A stretch of 64,000 bases of DNA, from assembly GCA_963848675.1 (NCBI GenBank), contig CAWKEY010000044.1, forward strand, positions 248,001-312,000. The letters run 5' to 3'. This stretch comes from CAWKEY01 sp963848675. GTDB taxonomy: Bacteria > Pseudomonadota > Gammaproteobacteria > Methylococcales > Methylomonadaceae. Positions 37,160 to 45,427 of the stretch are shown here, piece by piece; within the stretch, counting starts at the first letter, position 1, and the number at the start of each line of letters is the position of its first letter. The position numbers were made by a program, and so were the translations under genes. The notes under the pieces were generated by a model, which was not told the origin of the DNA, made no database searches, and was given only the letters and a program-made list of their open reading frames with translations.

Positions 37160-38776
37160 ATGAATAACCCGGCTAAAATCACCCATCTCGAACAATTGAC
37201 CTTCGATAATCGTTTTCTGCGCGAGCTGCCTGGCGATCTTGAAAGCGTCAACCGTCGCCGGCAGGTTACCGGGGCCTGTTATTCTCGTGTGCACCCCACC
37301 CGCATTGCACGGCCGGAAAGGGTGGCCTATTCCCAGGAAGTCGCTGAGCTATTGGATTTAACCCCTGAGGTCTGCGAATCAGACGACTTTACGCGCGTAT
37401 TTTCCGGTAACGGCCTGTCTGAGGGTATGGAGCCTTATGCCACCTGTTACGGTGGCCACCAGTTTGGCGTGTGGGCAGGTCAATTGGGTGACGGCCGCGC
37501 CATTAATCTGGGTGAAGTCATCAATCGGCGCGGCGAACGCTGGGCGTTACAGCTCAAAGGTGCCGGCCCCACCCCTTATTCGCGCAATGCAGATGGTCTG
37601 GCGGTATTGCGTTCGTCAGTGCGCGAATTTTTGTGCAGCGAAGCCATGTTCCATTTAGGCGTGCCCACCACGCGGGCGCTGAGTCTGATTTTGACGGGTG
37701 AGCAGGTCATTAGGGATATGTTTTATGACGGCAACCCCAGGCCTGAGCCGGGTGCGGTTGTTTGCCGGGTGGCGCCGTCATTTACCCGCTTCGGAAATTT
37801 TCAGATTTGCACGGCGCGCGGCGATATCGATTTACTGCGCAAACTGGCCGATTACACCATTCGTACTGATTTTCCACACTTGGGTCAGCCGTCGGCCGCC
37901 GTATATCTGGCCTGGTTTGAAGAAATCTGCCGCAGAACGGCGCAAATGATCGTGCACTGGCAGCGGGTGGGTTTTGTGCATGGCGTCATGAATACCGATA
38001 ATATGTCGATACTGGGACTGACCATCGACTACGGCCCCTACGGCTGGCTGGAAAATTACGATCCCAACTGGACACCGAACACCACCGATGCCTCGGAACG
38101 TCGCTACCGCTTCGGCAACCAGCCGCAGATTGCTTACTGGAATCTGGGCCAGCTGGCCAATGCCCTTTACCCTTTGATTGAGCAGGTCGAGCCGCTGCAG
38201 CAGGCGCTCAATACCTACGTGGACAGTTTTAAACAGGGCTGGCAAGCCATGATGGCCGATAAACTGGGTTTAAATGGCTATGATGCACAAACAGACGATG
38301 ATCTGACTGCGGAATTGCTCCAGATATTGCCGCTGGCCGAAACGGATATGATGCTTTTTTACCGCAAGCTGGCTTTGATTGATACCTGTATTGATTTGGA
38401 TACGAAAGGCGATGACGAACTGATGGCCGAGCTGTTGCCTGCCTACTATGTGCCGGAACAATTGACCAGCGCATACAAAAAGCGACTTTGCAACTGGCTC
38501 AGAAGCTACATACAGCGTGTCCGAGCAGACGGCACGTCCGATGACATCCGGCGCGCACGCATGAATGCAGTTAATCCCCGCTATGTGCTGCGCAACTATC
38601 TGGCGCAACTGGCTATCGATAAGGCCGGGCAGGGCGATTATTCTATGATCCACGAGTTGCTGGAGTTATTACGTCATCCTTATGATGAACAGCCCGGCAT
38701 GGACACCTGGGCTGCTAAACGCCCGGATTGGGCACGGCAACGCGCCGGATGTTCGATGCTGTCGTGTAGTTCCTGA
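37160..38776 (+). CDS. selO: SelO (YdiU) protein adenylyltransferase
   Basis: A 538-residue pseudokinase-fold AMPylase that transfers AMP to Ser/Thr/Tyr of target proteins. Family signatures: GLSEGMEPYATCYGGHQFGVWAGQLGDGRAINLGEV, QLKGAGPTPYSRNADGLAVLRSSVREFLCSEAM, FVHGVMNTDNMSILGLTIDYGPYGWLENYDP. The C-terminal Cys in MLSCSS aligns with the conserved C-terminal cysteine (selenocysteine in eukaryotes). It is reported to act in redox stress responses (family knowledge). No operon partner. Confidence 0.97.
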   Translation: MNNPAKITHLEQLTFDNRFLRELPGDLESVNRRRQVTGACYSRVHPTRIARPERVAYSQEVAELLDLTPEVCESDDFTRVFSGNGLSEGMEPYATCYGGHQFGVWAGQLGDGRAINLGEVINRRGERWALQLKGAGPTPYSRNADGLAVLRSSVREFLCSEAMFHLGVPTTRALSLILTGEQVIRDMFYDGNPRPEPGAVVCRVAPSFTRFGNFQICTARGDIDLLRKLADYTIRTDFPHLGQPSAAVYLAWFEEICRRTAQMIVHWQRVGFVHGVMNTDNMSILGLTIDYGPYGWLENYDPNWTPNTTDASERRYRFGNQPQIAYWNLGQLANALYPLIEQVEPLQQALNTYVDSFKQGWQAMMADKLGLNGYDAQTDDDLTAELLQILPLAETDMMLFYRKLALIDTCIDLDTKGDDELMAELLPAYYVPEQLTSAYKKRLCNWLRSYIQRVRADGTSDDIRRARMNAVNPRYVLRNYLAQLAIDKAGQGDYSMIHELLELLRHPYDEQPGMDTWAAKRPDWARQRAGCSMLSCSS

Positions 38777-38930
38777 TGACACTGTTATTTCCTAGCATGG
38801 GCACCTTAAGGCTTAATTAAATAAGTCACTAATTCTGCCTATTGGCCGGGTTATTTTGTGATCAAGATAACAAATCTGTACGACATGAACTACAATAAAC
38901 GCGTTTGATTACTTTGGGAACTGAAGTCAA

Positions 38931-39170
38931 GTGATGACTTTTATCCATATTTCTGGCGCAGCTGTTTTTTTATATCGCAAGGACAGCCACCGTCTTGAGG
39001 GTGTCTCTACAAAACAAGCTCTGCATTCATTGTGGTCAACTATTGATGCCAGTCTGGCTTTAACGATCGCCAAGAAGCTGGGAGATGAGCTGGGCGGAAC
39101 CATCAGTTCCAGAGCCGGGAAAGGCACAACATTTCAGATTTTTCTGCCGAGAGCGGTCATAAGTCATTAA
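38931..39170 (+). pseudogene. Histidine-kinase remnant (end of the ATPase domain)
   Basis: The last about 40 residues (ASLALTIAKKLGDELGGTISSR, then AGKGTTFQIFLPRA) correspond to the G2 box and last strand of a sensor histidine-kinase ATPase domain. The phosphoacceptor His, N box and G1 box are absent, and the preceding residues match nothing. It ends at 39170, immediately before a response regulator with GGDEF and EAL domains, so it is most likely the residue of a deleted partner kinase. Not expected to be functional. Confidence 0.6.
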
Positions 39171-39173
39171 TGC

Positions 39174-41723
39174 GTGAGACAAAAAGTGTTCATTGATGCT
39201 GCTAAGTTTTTTGAGGGGCCTGATGTGCCCGGAAATACAGCTCTGGAAATGGCGGCAACCCTGCAAATATTGGTCGTTAATGATGAAGAAAAGGCATGCC
39301 AGGGCTTGTGCGATATTTTGCAAGGCGCCGGTTATCAGGCTGCAACAGCAGAGAGTGCTACGTCGGCGATAAGCATTTTAGAAAATCATCTTGTCCAGTT
39401 AATGTTATTAGACTTGAATATGCCTGACATAAGTGGTCATGGCGTTCTGGAATATATCGCCGAGAAAGGACTGGATACCCAGGTCATCATTATTGCTGGC
39501 GAGGCTAATGTCAACGAAGCAAAACGTAGCCTGCGTTATGATTTTGTCCATGAATTTGTAAAAAAACCATTTGTTGTCAATGACTTGATTCATTTAATTG
39601 CCAATACAAAGAAAATAATCAAACTCAAGCAGGCGCATAGCGCCATGCAGATTCAGCTTGAACAATCGGAGCAGATGCACCGTTTCTTTATTGAAAAGTC
39701 ACCCGATGCCGTGTATCTGATCAACCCGGATGGCGAGTTTACCTTTTTGAACAATACCATGGCGACTCTGCTTGGCTATGATCCTGCAGACATTGAAGGA
39801 AAACATTATTCCTGTCTGGTGCATCAGGAAGATATGGACAAGGCGGCTATTGTTTTTGCTCCGCCTGGCCCAGGCCAGCGCGCCACCAGAACAAGCGAAC
39901 TTAGGCTGCACTGTAAACACGGTGGCCAGCCGAAGTATGTAGAAATAACTGCGATCAGCGGTGATCTGCCGGCAATCGGCCTATCTAGGGCGAAAGCCAA
40001 TAAAATTAACGATTTACCCGGTATTTACGGCTTCATTAGAGATATTAATGAACGAAAAATAGCAGAAAATCACCTGTGTAAATTAAATTTGGCGATTGAC
40101 AGCAGCCCTAATCTTATTTTCATCACCGACACGCTAGGCATTATCGAATATGTCAATCATAAAATAACCGAAACAACCGGTTATACAGCCGACGAGGTAG
40201 TAGGCCATAATCCCAGAATTTTCGGTTCTGGCGAAACCGGTAATGAGGATTATAAAATGCTCTGGGATACCATTTCCTCCGGCAAGCCCTGGCAGGGTGT
40301 GTTCAAAAACAAAAAGAAAAACGGCGAGATTTACTGGGCTCAACAATCTATTGCGCCGTTGATTAATTCGGAAGGGGCTATTACCAGTTACGTTGCCATC
40401 CAGGAAGATGTCACGCAAGCTTTATTGCTCAGCGAGAAACTGTCTTACCAGGCGACTCATGATGCCTTGACCCAGCTTATTAATCGCCATGAATTTGACC
40501 GGCGGCTTGAGCGTGTGGTGATGACGACCTGCGACAATGATACCGAACATGCACTTTGCTATATCGATATTGATCAGTTCAAGCTTATTAATGATACTTG
40601 CAGCCACATAGCCGGTGATGAATTGCTGCGTCAGATCAGTGCACAATTGTCCGGGATCATTCGACGCAGTGATACCGTCGCGCGGCTGGGGGGCGACGAA
40701 TTTGCCATTCTGATGGAATATTGCTCCCTGAAACAGGCTGAACGCACTACAAAAAAAATACACAAATTAATGGAAAAATTTCAATTCCATTGGGAAGATA
40801 AAAGCTTCCGTATTGGTGTCAGCATTGGCCTGGTCGTTATCAATACAGAAAATGGCGGCGCTGACATGCACATGAAACAAGCCGACATGGCCTGTTATAT
40901 GGCAAAAGAGTCCGGACGCAACCGCACCCATATTTACCGGGAAGATGATCAAGCCCTGGCCCAACATCATGGCGAAATGAAATGGGTGGCCAAAATAAAT
41001 CGGGCCCTGCAGGAAAATCTGTTTTGTCTTTATACACAAGCGATAGTGCCACTGGGTTTACCCGAAGGCGAACATTGTGAAGTGCTGATTCGCATGAAGG
41101 ACGGGCAGGGCAATATAGTGATGCCCGATGTGTTCCTGCCGGCCGCAGAACGCTATCAATTGTCACCTAAAATTGATCGTTGGGTGATACGCAGTGTGTT
41201 CAACTGGTTTACCAAACACCCGAAGCGTCTAAATGCCTTGTCAATGTGCGCCATCAATCTGTCCGGACTGAGTTTAAGCGACCCCAATCTGCTGGCATTT
41301 ATCGAAGGTCAATTCAAGCTGACCAATATGCCTGCCGAGAAAATCTGTTTCGAAATCACCGAAACCGCCGCTATTGCCAATTTGTCGATAGCGATAGAAT
41401 TTATTGCCCGCCTAAAAGCCTTAGGCTGTAAGTTTTCTTTGGATGATTTTGGCAGCGGCTTATCGTCTTTTGCGTATCTGAAAAATCTGCCGGTGGATTT
41501 TCTTAAAATAGACGGATTTTTTATCAAGGATATAGAGCATGATCCTGTCGATCTTGCGATGGTTAAATCAATCAATGATATTGGTCATGTCATGGGAAAA
41601 AAAACCATTGCCGAATTTGTAGAAAACCGGCAGATTTTGCAAACCTTGCATGAGATTAAAGTCGATTACGTCCAAGGATATTGTATGGGCACACCCAAGC
41701 CGATAACTCAATGGAGGACATAA
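39174..41723 (+). CDS. Response regulator - PAS - PAS - GGDEF - EAL c-di-GMP signalling protein
   Basis: An 849-residue multidomain protein. Residues about 28-145: CheY-like receiver with acceptor Asp in LMLLDLNMPDISGHG. About 165-280 and 300-420: two PAS domains (FFIEKSPDAVYLINPDGEFTFLNN, SSPNLIFITDTLGIIEYVN). About 430-590: GGDEF domain with intact GGDEF (ARLGGDEFAIL). About 605-849: EAL domain with the signature changed to EVL (CEVLIRMKDG) but DDFGSG and KIDGFFIKDI conserved. It may make and/or break c-di-GMP. The start is GTG 39174; ATG 39249 (MAATLQILVV) just before the receiver is an alternative. The partner kinase seems lost upstream. Confidence 0.9.
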   Translation: MRQKVFIDAAKFFEGPDVPGNTALEMAATLQILVVNDEEKACQGLCDILQGAGYQAATAESATSAISILENHLVQLMLLDLNMPDISGHGVLEYIAEKGLDTQVIIIAGEANVNEAKRSLRYDFVHEFVKKPFVVNDLIHLIANTKKIIKLKQAHSAMQIQLEQSEQMHRFFIEKSPDAVYLINPDGEFTFLNNTMATLLGYDPADIEGKHYSCLVHQEDMDKAAIVFAPPGPGQRATRTSELRLHCKHGGQPKYVEITAISGDLPAIGLSRAKANKINDLPGIYGFIRDINERKIAENHLCKLNLAIDSSPNLIFITDTLGIIEYVNHKITETTGYTADEVVGHNPRIFGSGETGNEDYKMLWDTISSGKPWQGVFKNKKKNGEIYWAQQSIAPLINSEGAITSYVAIQEDVTQALLLSEKLSYQATHDALTQLINRHEFDRRLERVVMTTCDNDTEHALCYIDIDQFKLINDTCSHIAGDELLRQISAQLSGIIRRSDTVARLGGDEFAILMEYCSLKQAERTTKKIHKLMEKFQFHWEDKSFRIGVSIGLVVINTENGGADMHMKQADMACYMAKESGRNRTHIYREDDQALAQHHGEMKWVAKINRALQENLFCLYTQAIVPLGLPEGEHCEVLIRMKDGQGNIVMPDVFLPAAERYQLSPKIDRWVIRSVFNWFTKHPKRLNALSMCAINLSGLSLSDPNLLAFIEGQFKLTNMPAEKICFEITETAAIANLSIAIEFIARLKALGCKFSLDDFGSGLSSFAYLKNLPVDFLKIDGFFIKDIEHDPVDLAMVKSINDIGHVMGKKTIAEFVENRQILQTLHEIKVDYVQGYCMGTPKPITQWRT

Positions 41724-41756
41724 ACTTATCTTGCCTGAACTCTGTGCCCATACTGC

Positions 41757-42356
41757 TCAAACGGATCTGGCCAGACGATGCAAAGCTTCCCCGCCATGAA
41801 TAAAAAGCGGCCAGCCGTCGCCGGTTAAAACCGCTTTAACGCCGGGCAAATCAGCCAGGCGCTTGACCGACAGAATGGCCTGATGGGGATCAGAAAGCTT
41901 GGCCGCCGGCAATAAACATAATTCGCCGCCCACATGACAGCGGATTAAATCGCCGGTTATGAGTGTCGTATGTTCCAACAGCAGAGCCAGTTCTCCCGGT
42001 GTTTTAGAACCATTGAGCGCATAGGCGATCAACCCGGGCACAATTTCTTCGTTATCATGAATCCAGCGCTCGCATACCAGGGGGAAAGTCTCTTCCTCGG
42101 CAGCAGGGCCATAAATCACCGCGCCGGTATCCTGGGCAATATGCTCGGCATCACGGCAATGATCGCTATTGGTGATGACGATAAAATTAACGCCGCCCAG
42201 GCTTTGCAAGTGACTGTGGTCATGCTCGGACAAGGGCAATGGATCGATCAACACGTTCCCCTCGTCACGCACCCAAAGCACACTGTGAAAATCCAGATTA
42301 CGCTCTTCATTAAACTGCGACCAGCCAAATAAATCTTTTCTATGCAGTTGTTTCAT
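41757..42356 (-). CDS. MBL-fold hydrolase with atypical metal motif
   Basis: A 199-residue member of the metallo-beta-lactamase fold group. LWVRDEGNVLIDPLPL, IVITNSDHCRDAEHIAQDTGAVIYGP, PGELALLLEHTTLITGDLI and VKAVLTGDGWPLF follow the MBL layout, but the canonical HxHxDH is NSDHCRD, so at least two usual ligands are absent. Such divergent members (with TN-x-x-H) exist in bacteria and are uncharacterised. It is transcribed with the minus-strand genes but 62 nt from DUF1289. Confidence 0.7.
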   Translation of the reverse strand: MKQLHRKDLFGWSQFNEERNLDFHSVLWVRDEGNVLIDPLPLSEHDHSHLQSLGGVNFIVITNSDHCRDAEHIAQDTGAVIYGPAAEEETFPLVCERWIHDNEEIVPGLIAYALNGSKTPGELALLLEHTTLITGDLIRCHVGGELCLLPAAKLSDPHQAILSVKRLADLPGVKAVLTGDGWPLFIHGGEALHRLARSV

Positions 42357-42418
42357 TTTGAGTACCCCATGGTTGTGCTGAATTGGCGAGTGTTGTTACT
42401 GCTCTGAATTTGCATTGG

Positions 42419-42634
42419 TTAAAGTTTAGCTGCTCGCCGGTTAGTTGAATTCTGCTTATATGCCATGCTGCGTTGGCGGGCGTTATCAAGAAATTCTGCG
42501 CGCAAGGCAGCATTTGCCTGGGACCAGCCGGTAATTTCATCTATTGAACGAAAACAGCCCAGACAAACATCATTATTATCCAGGCAGCAATGCCGGATAC
42601 AGGGCGATTCAACACGGTGTTCATTCGGGTTCAT
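42419..42634 (-). CDS. DUF1289 small cysteine-motif protein
   Basis: A 71-residue DUF1289 protein with CIRHCCLDNNDVCLGCFRSIDEI, a four-Cys cluster C-x3-C-x7-C-x2-C, and the family motif GW following it. The small cluster suggests metal or Fe-S binding; the function is unknown. The start ATG overlaps the stop of the CDP-alcohol phosphotransferase by 4 nt (ATGA), so expression is coupled. Confidence 0.85.
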   Translation of the reverse strand: MNPNEHRVESPCIRHCCLDNNDVCLGCFRSIDEITGWSQANAALRAEFLDNARQRSMAYKQNSTNRRAAKL

Positions 42635-43218
42635 GTGTCTGCCTTATCTGAAGTGTTTAGGACCCGCCACAGAGAAGAAATGTTGGAGCGTTTTTCAGGC
42701 AATATCAGGGTAATGATGATTTCTTCAGTGGCTGCAACAGCACAAAGCAGGGCGGCAATTCTGAATGGCCAGACTATTCCGCTCAGAAACAACACATAGA
42801 GCGTCAACGCCATTGAGGCAGCCGCCAGTTTTACCATCCAGGTGTGATAACTGGTGAAAGAGCCAAATTTGGCTATACCGACAAGTGCAGGCAACACATT
42901 GCTGGCAATAATCAAGACCACATAAAACAGCTCCCGCTCAACCACAGCCGGCCATAGCCACCAGGCGCTGATTGCGATGGTTAAATAGACGATGACGTCG
43001 GCCCAACTGTCCAGAGTAGCGCCAAATTGCGTAACTTGTCCGGTCAAGCGAGCCGCCAGTCCATCGAGGGCGTCAGACAGGAAAGAAATCGCCAATAAAA
43101 GCAGGAATGCATTTTTATAACCACACCAAGCCAACCATAACAGCAGAGGCGCCGCGACAAATCTGAAACAGGTCAGCAGATTGGGCAGCGTCAATACTGA
43201 TTGGAGCGTCGTTATCAT
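42631..43218 (-). CDS. CDP-alcohol phosphatidyltransferase
   Basis: A 195-residue integral membrane enzyme of phospholipid synthesis (phosphatidylglycerophosphate synthase class). It carries the exact catalytic pattern D-x2-DG-x2-AR-x8-G-x3-D-x3-D (residues about 49-74: DALDGLAARLTGQVTQFG...). About six membrane helices are predicted. The alcohol acceptor is not clear; a second pgsA-like gene elsewhere is likely. It overlaps the EEP gene upstream and the DUF1289 gene downstream by 4 nt each. Confidence 0.9.
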   Translation of the reverse strand: MITTLQSVLTLPNLLTCFRFVAAPLLLWLAWCGYKNAFLLLLAISFLSDALDGLAARLTGQVTQFGATLDSWADVIVYLTIAISAWWLWPAVVERELFYVVLIIASNVLPALVGIAKFGSFTSYHTWMVKLAAASMALTLYVLFLSGIVWPFRIAALLCAVAATEEIIITLILPEKRSNISSLWRVLNTSDKADT

Positions 43219-43967
43219 AACTGGAAGGTTGCCGTTAAGGGTGCATGATCCGACAATGAACGCCAGGGAGTATGACCCAGCCGGTTACAGACAACAGGAT
43301 CAAGTCCGCGATAATAGATTCTGTCCATAGGTAAAACCGGCATCCAGGCCGGAAACGTGCGGGCATGTTTGCCATGGGTAGTGTGGAAGACCTCCTTTAA
43401 TTGCAGGTGGTCATGAAAGCGCCGCTCGATCAGTCCCATCCAATCATTAAAATCGCCCGCCACGATTAACGGCGCCTCATGCGGCACATGGCTGTCTATG
43501 CGCTTGCATAATATTTCTGCCTGGCGGCGGCGTTCAGCGCCCATCAGACCGAAATGGATGCAGACAACATGCACGCTTTTATCGATCGCCGGCATGCGGA
43601 TCACAGCGTGCAACAGGCTGCGACTGGCCCAGGGAAAGGGCGAAACATTAATGTTCTCCCAGAACTCGAGAGGGTATTTGCTGAGAATAGCATTGCCATG
43701 ATGTCCGGCGCTATACGTTGCATTCTTGCCGTAGGCGTAGTGAGGCCAGCCGCCATTGGCAAGGAATTCCGATTGTGAGTGATCGGGCCAGTCATGCACG
43801 TTTTTTTGGTGCTTGCTGTGTTCGCCCTGCATTTCCTGCAAAAACATCAAGTCGGCATCGGTATCGATTAATGCATCCCGAATCTGATGCAGCACGAAAC
43901 GCCGGTTACTAATGTTAAAGCCCTTATGGATATTGTAAGTCAGCACACGCAATTGATTATGACTCAT
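43215..43967 (-). CDS. Endonuclease/exonuclease/phosphatase-family protein (YbhP-like)
   Basis: A 250-residue EEP-fold protein: VLTYNIHKG (Asn), FLQEMQGE (Glu), VVCIHFGLMGAERRRQAE (His), VAGDFND (Asp) and SDHAPLTATF (Asp-His). EEP enzymes cleave phosphodiesters or phosphomonoesters. In E. coli the relative YbhP is encoded beside a cardiolipin synthase, and here the neighbour is a CDP-alcohol phosphotransferase, so a role in phospholipid metabolism is likely (inference). ATG 43967 (MSHNQLRVLTYNIHKG) has AGG six nt upstream; a longer frame to 44045 lacks a ribosome site. Confidence 0.85.
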   Translation of the reverse strand: MSHNQLRVLTYNIHKGFNISNRRFVLHQIRDALIDTDADLMFLQEMQGEHSKHQKNVHDWPDHSQSEFLANGGWPHYAYGKNATYSAGHHGNAILSKYPLEFWENINVSPFPWASRSLLHAVIRMPAIDKSVHVVCIHFGLMGAERRRQAEILCKRIDSHVPHEAPLIVAGDFNDWMGLIERRFHDHLQLKEVFHTTHGKHARTFPAWMPVLPMDRIYYRGLDPVVCNRLGHTPWRSLSDHAPLTATFQL

Positions 43968-44094
43968 ATTGGCCTGTTTAAAGTGATTACAGCAACTAGC
44001 ATGTAGGCTATTTGAATTAAAAGGCAAGTCCATGGTTTTTTTCACTATAGGCTTAAAAACTGCTTGGAATTACCGGTACAGTGGAGTCTCTTTA

Positions 44095-44358
44095 TTATTT
44101 TGGGCAGCCTTCCAGCTTATAAATGGCGTAACCTTGGGCGTCGATTTGTTTTCTCAGTGCGTCTGGCGCTTCAGTGCTGTGACAAAAACAGCAGTTTTCC
44201 AGAGTAACCGTTGCCTCTTCCTGGCCTATGCTGTGCAGCCATTGCCTGGCGTAATGCAGGGCTTTCTCCTGATCGTTTTCATCCAGCACCACATCAAAGT
44301 GCATGATTCTACCCTTGATTGTTTTTGCATAAGTATCAAATACATGAGAAATAGCCAT
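44095..44358 (-). CDS. DUF2024 small protein
   Basis: An 87-residue protein of the DUF2024 family (MAISHVFDTYAKTIKGRIMHFDVVL, then EKALHYARQWL, and CCFCHSTEAPDALRKQIDAQGYAIYKLEGC). It has a CCFC cluster and a C-terminal Cys (EGCPK). The function is unknown. It is transcribed divergently from a MarR-type regulator whose likely operator lies between them. Confidence 0.85.
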   Translation of the reverse strand: MAISHVFDTYAKTIKGRIMHFDVVLDENDQEKALHYARQWLHSIGQEEATVTLENCCFCHSTEAPDALRKQIDAQGYAIYKLEGCPK

Positions 44359-44413
44359 GAATGCCTCCTGTGAAAAATTACGTTAAAATAGCCAAAGTGA
44401 TAACTATACTGCA

Positions 44414-44439
44414 AATTGAGATATTATACTTTCTCAGTT
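44414..44439. promoter_or_regulatory. Imperfect palindrome, candidate MarR operator
   Basis: AATTGAGA (44414-44421) and TCTCAGTT (44432-44439) form a 7/8 inverted repeat with a 10-nt AT-rich centre (ATTATACT) that could serve as a -10. It sits between the divergent DUF2024 (start 44358) and MarR (start about 44486) genes, the usual place for a MarR dimer site. Confidence 0.5.
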
Positions 44440-44485
44440 GAATTGAAGTTCCCTAAGCAGTATTTGTGTGTTTTGGTCAGAATGT

Positions 44486-45064
44486 ATGGGTTCTATGGAA
44501 AAAGTTGAAGTATTTGATCTGATTGAGCGGATGGCTGCGCTGATTCGTTCGGAGGAACGCAAGAAATGTACAGAATTAGGCTTGCAACCGGTTCACTTGC
44601 AGGTTCTGGATTATTTGTCGCGCTGTAATCGCTTTAGCGACACCCCGGCCGCCGTTACCAATTATCTGGGTATGACCCGGGGTACAGTTTCACAAACACT
44701 GCTGCTCCTGGAAAAAAATGGCTTCATAAAAAAAATCGCCGATGCCAACGACCGGCGCATGGTTCATCTTTCACTATTAGCCGCGGGCGACGCCATTTTG
44801 CGGCAGGCGCGGCCATCTGAATTATTTGAGCAGGCTGCTTCCATATTAAAACAGAGTGATTTTAATAATCATGAAGAGGTGTTCGTAAAAGCCTTGTCTG
44901 CGCTACAGAAAGCCAATAAATCGCAATCATTTGGACTGTGCAAAACTTGCCAATATTTCACATCAACTTCGGCCGGCTTTTTGTGCGGTTTGACGAAGGA
45001 ACAACTCAGTGATAGTGATAGCGGAAAAATATGTCAAGAGCACAAGGTAGGAGGTGCTCAGTAA
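44486..45064 (+). CDS. MarR-family regulator with C-terminal cysteine cluster
   Basis: A 192-residue winged-helix regulator. Residues about 25-110 (HLQVLDYLSRCNRFSDTPAAVTNYL, LLLEKNGFIKKIADANDRRMVHLSLLAAG) are the MarR winged helix. Unlike typical MarR proteins of about 145 residues it has an extra C-terminal segment with four cysteines (FGLCKTCQYF, FLCGLTKEQL, GKICQEH), spaced for metal or redox sensing. No good ribosome site marks the start; ATG 44486 or 44495 are possible, and the GTG at 44468 is less likely. It faces DUF2024, also Cys-bearing, across the palindrome at 44414-44439. Confidence 0.8.
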   Translation: MGSMEKVEVFDLIERMAALIRSEERKKCTELGLQPVHLQVLDYLSRCNRFSDTPAAVTNYLGMTRGTVSQTLLLLEKNGFIKKIADANDRRMVHLSLLAAGDAILRQARPSELFEQAASILKQSDFNNHEEVFVKALSALQKANKSQSFGLCKTCQYFTSTSAGFLCGLTKEQLSDSDSGKICQEHKVGGAQ

Positions 45065-45427
45065 CTGATCCTTAACCACCGGTTGCCGCTGAATCAAATC
45101 TGATAAGGCTGAAATGCAATGTATTACGCAAAGGAGAAAAAGCTCGGTTTTTCCTTCTGTTGCGGAAGCATTCACCAAGAAAATATAAAAATACAAAAAA
45201 AACATCGGGATCGTATCCATACTCCCAGCATTTTACAAATAGGCTAAACTTGGCAGAAAGAAATTAACTCCCCTGGCAAAACCGGGGGTTTATTGTTGGC
45301 GGCCTCTCTCAAAGGGGCATATTCATAAATCGCTTAAAAGCGATGGTTCGATTTCAGTGTTACCTGCGTCAACGCTCGCATAGAACGCATGTTAAAGTGT
45401 CAATTTTAATTACCTAAAGGGGTTTTT
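45065..45427. other. Spacer between the MarR gene and the sugar dehydrogenase
   Basis: A 363-nt region without a gene. It has an A/T-stem hairpin near 45130-45155, the hairpin at 45270-45288, and ATCGCTT-AA-AAGCGAT near 45330-45346. AAAGGGG at about 45415-45421 is the ribosome site for the dehydrogenase. No open frame is convincing. Confidence 0.5.
45270..45294 (+). terminator. GC-rich hairpin with short T-tract, terminator-like
   Basis: CCCCtGG-CAAAA-CCgGGGG (45270-45288) with one mismatch is followed by TTTATT. It ends transcription from the MarR gene or forms part of the leader of the dehydrogenase; the T-tract is short. Confidence 0.5.

Noticed and set aside
45270..45346. CRISPR-like or tandem repeats in the spacer before the sugar dehydrogenase
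   Set aside because: Only two unrelated hairpins are present; no repeated unit.
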